A stretch of DNA of 64,000 bases from Methyloversatilis universalis (GTDB lineage Bacteria > Pseudomonadota > Gammaproteobacteria > Methylococcales > Methylococcaceae). The notes beneath the pieces are model-generated. The model had not been told where the DNA came from. It saw nothing but the letters and a program-made list of their open reading frames with translations, and ran no database searches. Both the position numbers and the translations under genes were made by a program. Numbering within the stretch: the stretch's first letter is position 1; the number at the start of each line of letters is the position of its first letter. The DNA lies in contig DYIL01000011.1 of the NCBI GenBank assembly GCA_020723665.1, positions 1-64,000 on the forward strand, written 5' to 3'. Shown here in pieces: positions 56,232 to 64,000 of this stretch.

Positions 56232-58010
56232 CTATTTGGCCCGTTCTTCCAACATGGCGACCGCCGGGAGCGTTTTTCCCTCCAGGAACTCCAGGAAAGC
56301 GCCACCCCCGGTCGACGTATACGACACCCGATCGCCTATCCCGTACTTTTCGATCGCCGCGAGTGTGTCGCCGCCGGCGGCGATGGAGTATCCGCTACTT
56401 TCCGCTATGGCCATCGCGAGGGTGCGGGTGCCTTCGCCGAATTGGTCGATTTCGAATACGCCGATCGGCCCGTTCCAAACGATGGTGCCCGCCGCCTTGG
56501 CCATCTCGGCATAACGAGCCGCGGTTTCCGGCCCGACGTCGAGGATCAGGTCGTCGTCGGCCACGTCCCCGACCTTCTTGACCGTAGCTTGCGCCGATTC
56601 GCAGAATTCTTTCGCGCAGACCACGTCGGTTGGAATCGGAATTTCCGCGCCCTTGGCTTTGGCCTGTTCCATCAAGCGCTTGGCATCGGGAATCAGATCG
56701 GCTTCATACAAGGATTTGCCGACCGGATGGCCTGCGGCCGCGATAAAGGTGTTGGCGATGCCGCCGCCGACAACGAGCTGGTCGACCTTGGAGGCCAGCG
56801 AGTCGAGCACCGTCAGCTTGGTGGATACCTTGGAGCCGCCGACGATCGCGAGAAGCGGGCGCTCCGGGTTTTCCAGCGCCTTGCTCAGCGCGTCGAGCTC
56901 GGCCGCCAGCAGGAGACCGGCGCAGGCTTCGGGTGCGAAACGGCCTACACCATGGGTGGAGGCTTCGGCGCGGTGAGCGGTGCCGAAGGCGTCCATCACG
57001 TAAATGTCGCAAAGAGCGCCCATCTTCCTGGCCAAGGCTTCGTCGTCCTTCTTCTCGCCCTTATTGAAGCGGACATTCTCGAACAAAACCACCTCGCGCG
57101 GATGCAAATCGACACCGTTCAGCCAGTCCTTGACCAGGGGCACTTTGCGGCCGAGCAGCCAGGTCATACGGTCGGCCACGGGTTTCAACGAAAACTCGTC
57201 GGTATATTCGCCTTCGGTCGGCCGCCCGAGATGAGACATGACCATCACTTTCGCGCCGGCTCTGAGACAGTGTTCGATCGTGGGCAAGCTGGCGCGTATG
57301 CGGGTGTCGCTGGTGACTTTGCCGTTTTTGACGGGAACGTTCAGATCCGCGCGGATCAAAACGCGCTTGCCGGCGAGATCGAGATCGGTGATGCGTTTGA
57401 AAGAAAGGGATTTTCTCTTTTCGACCTTTTTGGCGGTCTTTTCGGGTACTGGCGGCTGTTCCCGCCATTTGATCGAACAGCCCATGCTCGGGATTTGTTC
57501 TTCCGGTCCCTTGCCGGTTTCCGCGATCTGTTTCATGGCTTCGAACAGTTCGCGTTTTGCGTCCGGCGGGGCGGTTTCCTTGCGGCTCGCGTCCAGCCGC
57601 CCGCGGTATTGCAGTTCCAGGTCCTTGTTATAGCCGAAGAAGTCCGGCGTGCAGACGGCCCCGTAGGCCTTGGCGACTTCCTGGGTTTCGTCGTACAGGT
57701 ACGGGAAAGGATAGCCGAGCTGCTCCGCGACGATTTTCATGTTTTCGAAGGAGTCTTCGGGGTAGTCCGTCGGGTCGTTGGACATGATGGCCACGGCGTT
57801 GATGCCGTAATCCTTGAGTTCCTTGACGTCCCGGATGATGCGTTCCTGCACGGCTTTTACATAGGGGCAGTGATTGCAGATGAACATCACCAGGAGACCG
57901 TTGGGGCCCTTACATTTTTCCAGAGTCCAGATCTGGCCATCCACGCCAGGCAGAGCGAAATCAGGTGCTTTCTTGCCGAATTCACAAACCGGGGTTTCTG
58001 TGCGCGCCAT
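56232..58010 (-). CDS. pgk: Thioredoxin/peroxiredoxin-like domain fused to phosphoglycerate kinase
   Basis: One uninterrupted 592-residue frame. Residues 1-183 are a thioredoxin-like domain of the type with [12 protein letters not shown] (CxxC at 45-48), [19 protein letters not shown] and [14 protein letters not shown] near 118. A basic linker (184-203) leads into a full phosphoglycerate kinase at about 204-592: [20 protein letters not shown] near 211, [24 protein letters not shown] and the C-terminal [14 protein letters not shown]. Pgk moves phosphate between 1,3-bisphosphoglycerate and ADP. No start codon lies in the linker; Met177 is the nearest internal start and would leave a 27-residue leader on Pgk. 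The gene stands alone. Confidence 0.92.
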   Translation of the reverse strand: MARTETPVCEFGKKAPDFALPGVDGQIWTLEKCKGPNGLLVMFICNHCPYVKAVQERIIRDVKELKDYGINAVAIMSNDPTDYPEDSFENMKIVAEQLGYPFPYLYDETQEVAKAYGAVCTPDFFGYNKDLELQYRGRLDASRKETAPPDAKRELFEAMKQIAETGKGPEEQIPSMGCSIKWREQPPVPEKTAKKVEKRKSLSFKRITDLDLAGKRVLIRADLNVPVKNGKVTSDTRIRASLPTIEHCLRAGAKVMVMSHLGRPTEGEYTDEFSLKPVADRMTWLLGRKVPLVKDWLNGVDLHPREVVLFENVRFNKGEKKDDEALARKMGALCDIYVMDAFGTAHRAEASTHGVGRFAPEACAGLLLAAELDALSKALENPERPLLAIVGGSKVSTKLTVLDSLASKVDQLVVGGGIANTFIAAAGHPVGKSLYEADLIPDAKRLMEQAKAKGAEIPIPTDVVCAKEFCESAQATVKKVGDVADDDLILDVGPETAARYAEMAKAAGTIVWNGPIGVFEIDQFGEGTRTLAMAIAESSGYSIAAGGDTLAAIEKYGIGDRVSYTSTGGGAFLEFLEGKTLPAVAMLEERAK

Positions 58011-58400
58011 GGGAATCGTCCTTCTTGTACGTTTGTGACCGAGGAAACCGATAAAAATGACTCGAAATCATAACAAAGAAATCGATTCGAGTCGCCGGGG
58101 GCGCTACGAACCGGCGTCCGTCATTCGAATGTAATTCCATTTTTCGAACAAAAAGAAAATTTCTTTAAGGAAACCCTGAATAAGCGATCTCCCGCTGGGA
58201 CAAACCTGTCCTGAGCGAAGTCGAAGGGCTTATTCCGGCCTACAACGTTTTCCTTTTGATTGAGAAATGGAATAAAGGCGTTCCGTAGCTTGTATAGAGC
58301 GGCGAAACGGAGTGGATTATCGAAAACTCGGCGGCTCGGATAGTTCCGGATTCCACTACGCCTCATTGGGGTTACGCCGGATGTTTCGGAGTCCGGATGG
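58011..58400. other. Intergenic region with a dispersed repeat
   Basis: About 390 bases between the ubiB stop and the start of the Trx-Pgk gene, containing the repeat at 58163-58273. Minus-strand open frames here are repeat translation. The pgk promoter should lie in 58011-58160, where the DNA is AT-rich (for example AATGTAATTCCATTTTTCG), but no clear box pair is seen. Confidence 0.45.
58163..58273 (+). repeat. MITE-like dispersed repeat, 110-bp unit
   Basis: It starts TTTAAGGAAACCCTGAATAAG and continues through GACAAACCTGTCCTGAGCG, GGGCTTATTCCGGCCTACAA and TTGATTGAGAAATGGAAT. It matches the copy at 41347-41455 with only scattered differences, in the same orientation and 17 kb away. Confidence 0.75.
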
Positions 58401-60020
58401 TCAGAACCAGGCGCCGACGAGAAGAAGTACGCCTAGAATGCCGGTCATGCCGGCAAGGGCGAGAGGAGCGGAGCCCGATAGGACCGCCGCGCCGATGACA
58501 AGGGCGCCGCCGGTGATTCCGGTGAGCAGACGTCGCCGGCTGCGTACGATTTCCTCACGGATCTCTTCGAGCTCGCGCGACTCGAAATTCACCGTCAGCT
58601 TTCCGGTCGCCGCATTTTCCAGCGTGCGATGCATCAGCATCGGCATTTCGGGCCAGTTTTGCGCCCATTCCGGAAATTGCGCCTGGATTTTCTTCAGACC
58701 GGCTTTGGGTCCCATTTCGTCCTTGAACCAGCGTTCCAGAAACGGTTTGGCGGTCTGCCAGAGATCGAGGTCGGGGTAGAGGTCGCGGCCGAGTCCTTCG
58801 ATGTTCAGCAGGGTTTTTTGGAGCAGCATCAGTTGCGGCTGCACTTGCATGTCGAAGCGGCGGGCGACCTGGAACAGCCGTAATAACAGATGGCCGTAAG
58901 AGATATCCTTCAACGGTTTCTCGAAGATCGGCTCGCTCACGGCGCGTATGGCGGACTCGAACTCTTCGATGCGGGTGGTTTTGGGAATCCATCCCGATTC
59001 GATATGCATTTCCGCCACGCGGCGGTAGTCGCGGTTGAAAAAAGCCAATAGATTTTCGGCGACGTAACGCTTGTCTTCCTTGGAAATGCTGCCGACGATG
59101 CCGAAGTCGACGGCAATGTACTGGGCGGGCGGCGTGACGAAAATGTTGCCGGGGTGCATGTCGGCATGGAAGAAACTGTCCCGCAGCACCTGGGTGAAAA
59201 AGATTTCCACCCCGCGTTCCGCCAGGAGCTTGAAATCGACGCCTTCGCGCCTGAGGGTCTCCACCTCGCCGACGGGGATGCCGGAAATGCGTTCCATGAC
59301 CAAGACCTGGCGTCGCGTATACGGCCAATGGACCTTGGGAACGTAAAGTATTTCGGAATCCTGGAAGCGACGCCGCATCTCCGCGGCATTGGCAGCCTCG
59401 CGCACCAGATCGAGTTCGTCCAGTATGGTTTTTTCGAATTCGGCGACGATCTCGACCGGCCTAAGTCGCCGGCCGTCGGCCCAGAAGCGTTGAGCGAGCC
59501 GGGCCAGTTCGTACAGGAGGGCGATGTCCGAGCGGATCTGCTTCTCGATGCCGGGTCGAAGCACTTTGACCACTACCTCCTGCCCGTCGTGCAGCCTTGC
59601 AGCGTGTACCTGTGCCACCGAGGCCGAGGCGAGCGGCGTCTCTTCGAATTCGGCGAAAACCAGGCTGACCGGCTGTCCCAAGACTTGCTCGACGATGGCT
59701 TTGGCTTCGCTGCCGGGGAAAGCCGGCACGCGGTCCTGGAGCTTGACCAATTCTTCGGCGATGTCGTCCGGTAGCAGATCCCGGCGGGTGGACAGGGTTT
59801 GGCCGAATTTGACGAAGATCGGACCCAAGTCTTCCAGCGTTTGCCGGATTCGGACGCCGCGCGGTTCGTCTTTGGAGCCCAGCCAGTAATTCGGAGACAG
59901 GGTGCCGACGAAGCGGATCGGCCGGAACAGGTGAGTGGCCAGCACGAGTTCGTCCAGGCCGTGACGCACCAGCACGCGTTGAATGTGCAGCAAGCGCCGG
60001 ATCAGCTTCGGTCGGATCAC
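58401..60020 (-). CDS. ubiB: Ubiquinone biosynthesis regulatory protein kinase UbiB
   Basis: UbiB is an atypical ADCK-type kinase/ATPase needed for ubiquinone synthesis. The 539-residue protein has the KxGQ motif [16 protein letters not shown] near residue 71, the Ala-rich loop [16 protein letters not shown]-like stretch ([20 protein letters not shown]) near 128, the catalytic [15 protein letters not shown] near 285 and [12 protein letters not shown] near 308. Two C-terminal hydrophobic helices (about 495-535) anchor it in the membrane. It is the last gene of ubiE-ubiJ-ubiB; its start is 13 bases beyond the ubiJ stop. Confidence 0.96.
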   Translation of the reverse strand: MIRPKLIRRLLHIQRVLVRHGLDELVLATHLFRPIRFVGTLSPNYWLGSKDEPRGVRIRQTLEDLGPIFVKFGQTLSTRRDLLPDDIAEELVKLQDRVPAFPGSEAKAIVEQVLGQPVSLVFAEFEETPLASASVAQVHAARLHDGQEVVVKVLRPGIEKQIRSDIALLYELARLAQRFWADGRRLRPVEIVAEFEKTILDELDLVREAANAAEMRRRFQDSEILYVPKVHWPYTRRQVLVMERISGIPVGEVETLRREGVDFKLLAERGVEIFFTQVLRDSFFHADMHPGNIFVTPPAQYIAVDFGIVGSISKEDKRYVAENLLAFFNRDYRRVAEMHIESGWIPKTTRIEEFESAIRAVSEPIFEKPLKDISYGHLLLRLFQVARRFDMQVQPQLMLLQKTLLNIEGLGRDLYPDLDLWQTAKPFLERWFKDEMGPKAGLKKIQAQFPEWAQNWPEMPMLMHRTLENAATGKLTVNFESRELEEIREEIVRSRRRLLTGITGGALVIGAAVLSGSAPLALAGMTGILGVLLLVGAWF

Positions 60021-60033
60021 GAGAGGGATATTC

Positions 60034-60690
60034 CTAGGCAGCGGATTCGGGGCGCGAGGAATCGGCCTGCAGCGAGCGGCGAAGCCGTTCTATCCGGGCT
60101 TCGAGGCGGTCGAAGTCGGCACGCAGCCGGTCGACTTCGGCGTAAAAGGCGTCGGCCTCGGCCTGCGCCGGCAATTCCCGGCTTTCTTCCTGCCAATATT
60201 CGGCGAGATCGAGTCTTAAGGTGTTCAGGGAATCTTTGGTCCAAACTAGCCCGGAGCGGACGAAATCGAAGCAGGCCGCGGCCAAGGCCCGGCCTGTGAA
60301 TTGGGCGAGTTGGGCCTCGAAGTCGACATTCAGTCTCTCGAACAGCGCCCGGAAGCGGCGCGCCGTTTCCATGTCACCGTCGATTTCGATGTCGCCGGAA
60401 GAGAGGAGTTGCCTTGGGGATTCGCCGACTCTCAGCCTGGCGAAGGCCGGAATCGAACCGACCAGTGTAACGTCCGGTGGGCCGCCGAAATCGCCGAGGA
60501 CTTGCACGCTCGTATCGGTGGGGCAGAAATAAAGCGAGACATCGAACGGGCGTAGCTTGAGCTCGATGACTTTCCCCGCGATCGGTGCCAGCAATTCTCC
60601 GCTGCCGGGATCCAGGCTCAAATAGTGTGCGGCCGCACGTTCCAGCGCTTCCGCGAGAAAACCGGCCAACACCGGATGACGAGCCGTCAC
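60034..60690 (-). CDS. ubiJ: Ubiquinone biosynthesis accessory factor UbiJ
   Basis: UbiJ binds lipid intermediates in the soluble ubiquinone complex. The 218-residue protein has an N-terminal SCP2-like domain ([20 protein letters not shown] near residue 28, [19 protein letters not shown] near 92) and a C-terminal helical stretch rich in Arg/Glu ([18 protein letters not shown]) that looks like a coiled coil. Its place between ubiE and ubiB is diagnostic in gammaproteobacteria. Confidence 0.92.
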   Translation of the reverse strand: MTARHPVLAGFLAEALERAAAHYLSLDPGSGELLAPIAGKVIELKLRPFDVSLYFCPTDTSVQVLGDFGGPPDVTLVGSIPAFARLRVGESPRQLLSSGDIEIDGDMETARRFRALFERLNVDFEAQLAQFTGRALAAACFDFVRSGLVWTKDSLNTLRLDLAEYWQEESRELPAQAEADAFYAEVDRLRADFDRLEARIERLRRSLQADSSRPESAA

Positions 60691-60692
60691 GG

Positions 60693-61442
60693 TCAGACCT
60701 TATAGCCTCGATGGACGGCGACTACGCCGTGGGTGAGGTTGAAATATTCGCAGCGTTCGAAGCCTGCTTCGAGCATCATCTGCTTGAGTTTTTCCTGGTT
60801 GGGGTGCATCCGGATGGATTCGGCCAGATATTGATAGCTTTCGGCGTCGTTGGCGATGAATTTGCCGAGCAAGGGCAGGACTTTGAACGAATAAACATCG
60901 TAGATCTTCTTGAACACCTCGCCCTGGGCTTCTGAGAACTCCAGGATGATCGCCCGCCCGCCCGGCTTCAGGACCCGGTGAATCGAGCGCAACGCTTCCT
61001 CCTTGTGGGTCACGTTGCGGAGGCCGAAGGCGATGCAGACGCAATCGAACCGATTGTCGGGAAACGGCAGCTTTTCGGCATCGATCTGCGCATAGCTGAC
61101 GTTGTCGACCACGCCTTCGTCGATCAGCCGGTCTCGGCCCCGCTTGAGCATCTCGGCATTGATGTCGGACAGAATCACCCGGCCGTTCGGGCCAACCCGC
61201 TTCTGGAAGAGCGAGGTCATGTCGCCGGTGCCGCCCGCCAGATCCAGAACCTTCTCGCCGGCGCGGACATGGCTCAGCTGCAAGGCGATCCGTTTCCAGA
61301 TTCGGTGAATGCCCAGGGACATGAGGTCGTTCATGATGTCGTACTTGCCCGCGACCGAGTCGAACACGGCCTTGACCATTCTGGCCTTTTCGCTCACGGG
61401 GACCTCACGGAAGCCGAAGTGGGTGGTTTTTTGATCGTTCAT
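60693..61442 (-). CDS. ubiE: Ubiquinone/menaquinone C-methyltransferase UbiE
   Basis: UbiE methylates the ring of the quinone precursor using SAM. The 249-residue protein has [26 protein letters not shown] near residue 26 (first UbiE signature), [15 protein letters not shown] (motif I) near 65, and the second signature [24 protein letters not shown] near 145. It starts the ubiE-ubiJ-ubiB unit; the gap to ubiJ is two bases. Confidence 0.97.
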   Translation of the reverse strand: MNDQKTTHFGFREVPVSEKARMVKAVFDSVAGKYDIMNDLMSLGIHRIWKRIALQLSHVRAGEKVLDLAGGTGDMTSLFQKRVGPNGRVILSDINAEMLKRGRDRLIDEGVVDNVSYAQIDAEKLPFPDNRFDCVCIAFGLRNVTHKEEALRSIHRVLKPGGRAIILEFSEAQGEVFKKIYDVYSFKVLPLLGKFIANDAESYQYLAESIRMHPNQEKLKQMMLEAGFERCEYFNLTHGVVAVHRGYKV

Positions 61443-61545
61443 TCGTAATGGCCGGATGGTTTCTTGATGATCGCTTGGGCGAGATGCACGTTGATCTTGG
61501 TTTTAGCATAGACGGGATGCGGGCTATATCACCGGCTTCGCGCGC

Positions 61546-61923
61546 TTATCGGTCCGGAGACGTCTCGGCTCCGCGCTGGTATCCCTCCCGCTCCAGTTTC
61601 TTCAAATACTCGTTCCAGAGTTCCGCCTGACGCTGGCCCAGATTGTACAGCAACTCCCAGGTATAGATGCCGGAGTCATGGCCGTCGCTGAAGCTGGGAG
61701 CGATGGCGTAATGGCCCACCGGCCGGATCGCCGTGATGGTGACATCCTCTTTTCCGACCTGGAGCGTCTCTTGGCCCGGTCCGTGGCCGCGGACCTCGGC
61801 GGACGGCGAGTAAACCCTAAGGTATTCGCAGGGCAGCTCGAAGCGGGCTCCGTCGTCGAACGCGATTTCGAGAACCCGCGACTTTTGATGAAGCTTGATC
61901 TCGGTGGGCAGCGGCGTAGCCAT
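61546..61923 (-). CDS. DUF971 (gamma-butyrobetaine hydroxylase-like N-terminal) protein
   Basis: A 125-residue DUF971 protein. Conserved pieces are KLHQKSRVLEIAFDDGARFELPCEYLRVYSPSAEVRGHG split over 10-50, and the C-terminal SFSDGHDSGIYTWELLYNLG near 85. The family binds a metal through this region, and its gene commonly follows hslVU in gammaproteobacteria, as here (14 bases after hslU). The function is unknown. The start is ATG 61923; the open frame further upstream lies within hslU. Confidence 0.9.
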   Translation of the reverse strand: MATPLPTEIKLHQKSRVLEIAFDDGARFELPCEYLRVYSPSAEVRGHGPGQETLQVGKEDVTITAIRPVGHYAIAPSFSDGHDSGIYTWELLYNLGQRQAELWNEYLKKLEREGYQRGAETSPDR

Positions 61924-61937
61924 GACGGGATCGGCGA

Positions 61938-63259
<1,322 letters not shown>

Positions 63260-63263
<4 letters not shown>

Positions 63264-63823
63264 GGGTGTTCGTGCAGTTCCCGTTGCATCTCCAGTTCTT
63301 CGATGACCAGATTGCGATTGGTGTAAATGCAGATATCGGCGGCAATTTGCAGCGACTTTTCCACGATTTCGCCGGCGCCCAGCTGGGTGTTCTCCAACAG
63401 CGCGCGAGCGGCCGCCTGTGCGAACGGTCCGCCGGAACCGATGGCGATGAGTCCGTTTTCCGGTTCGATGACGTCGCCGTTGCCTGAAATGATTAAAGAA
63501 GCTTTCGAGTCCGCGACGGCGAGCAAGGCCTCGAGCCGGCGCAGCATTCGGTCGGTGCGCCAGTCTTTCACCAGTTCGACCGCGGCCTTGGTCAGGTTGC
63601 CGCGCTGCTTTTCCAATTGACCTTCGAAGCGTTCGAACAGGGTGAACGCATCGGCCGTCGCGCCGGCAAAGCCCGCGAGCACGCGCCCATGATAAAGCCG
63701 GCGGACCTTTCGGGCGTTGCCTTTCATGACGGTGTTGCCCATGGTCACCTGCCCGTCGCCACCGATGACGACTTTATCGCCGCGGCGGACGGATACGATG
63801 GTAGTGCCGTGAAACTGTTCCAC
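63260..63823 (-). CDS. hslV: HslV peptidase of the HslUV protease
   Basis: HslV is a proteasome-like N-terminal threonine peptidase. The 187-residue protein has the propeptide MEQFHG followed by [21 protein letters not shown], so the catalytic Thr is residue 7. The conserved [26 protein letters not shown], split over 29-54, follows. hslV is the first gene of the hslV-hslU-DUF971 unit; its promoter should lie in 63830-63960, shared with the divergent gene at the edge. Confidence 0.97.
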
Positions 63824-63967
63824 AGATTTGCCTACTCAGCCAAAACCGCAATTGTACACTATCCGGTGCGCCTGGATTGCAGATGACGTGGGCGTTCGAT
63901 TCTTAGAGTCGGCAAAGCTCGCGATGGTGCGAGATAATGAACGACTATTTCGATTTCAGCGACGGTC

Positions 63968-64000
63968 ATGAGCCAGTTACCTTCGATACGTCTCAAGAAA
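63968..64000 (+). CDS. Start of a probable RlmI-type rRNA methyltransferase, cut by the window edge
   Basis: Only MSQLPSIRLKK can be read from ATG 63968. This resembles the first residues of RlmI-like 23S rRNA cytosine methyltransferases, which begin with a PSIRLKxNEERRL-like stretch of the PUA domain. The evidence is eleven residues, so the call is tentative. It is divergent from hslV. Confidence 0.35.
   Translation, partial: MSQLPSIRLKK

Noticed and set aside
56043-58073. A 676-codon open frame opposite the Trx-Pgk gene
   Set aside because: It is a mirror of the GC-rich coding strand with no recognisable domain, while the minus strand has full enzyme motifs.

Overview
The window looks like chromosome from a GC-rich gammaproteobacterium, most likely a methanotroph of the Methylococcales (Methylococcus/Methylocaldum type). 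That placement is an inference: it rests on the gammaproteobacterial blocks rpoZ-spoT-ridA-recG, hslVU-DUF971-ubiEJB and apaG-apaH, and on an uptake hydrogenase cluster with hupE placed between the structural genes and hupC. No methane oxidation gene, rRNA, tRNA or CRISPR array was seen. Almost all sequence is coding; the gaps carry several families of short dispersed repeats.

Layout. 0.4-3.2 kb: a translationally coupled pair of TldD/PmbA-family proteins. 3.4-5.3 kb: an unusual glycosyltransferase-dehydrogenase fusion beside a repeat-rich gap that holds a toxin-gene remnant (DUF5615). 6.3-17.6 kb: housekeeping genes (mpl, ankyrin protein, apaG-apaH, AI-2E-type permease, HDOD protein, ygfZ, htpX, a sorbosone-dehydrogenase-like protein, a methyltransferase and radA). 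17.7-21.5 kb: a YhaO/YhaN (Mre11/Rad50-like) pair.

21.8-35.9 kb is the main accessory locus: 16 genes on the plus strand, in the order hupS L E C D F G H I K, then hypA B F C D E. They encode a membrane-bound group 1 [NiFe] hydrogenase, its b-type cytochrome partner, a nickel permease-like protein, the large-subunit protease, chaperones, a rubredoxin and the complete Fe(CN)2CO/Ni insertion pathway. The small subunit has the six cysteines typical of oxygen-tolerant enzymes, so the system probably oxidises H2 under air and feeds electrons to quinone. Two palindromic repeat elements divide the locus after hupL and after hupI.

36-49 kb: a methyltransferase, an iron/manganese (VIT1/CCC1) transporter coupled to an APC permease, a class V aminotransferase, an orphan lipoprotein, an APH-kinase fusion, RNase D, and an etfB-etfA-ETF:quinone oxidoreductase operon that, like the hydrogenase, delivers electrons to quinone. 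49-50.8 kb: ubiA and ubiC, the first steps of ubiquinone synthesis. 50.9-56 kb: recG, ridA, spoT, rpoZ. 56.2-58 kb: a thioredoxin-like domain fused to phosphoglycerate kinase. 58.4-61.4 kb: ubiB, ubiJ, ubiE. 61.5-63.8 kb: a DUF971 protein and the HslUV protease. The first codons of a probable rRNA methyltransferase end the window.

The points most worth following up are the Trx-Pgk fusion, the GT2-SDR fusion, a dispersed repeat that appears to supply the end of ubiC, and the repeat families in the gaps.
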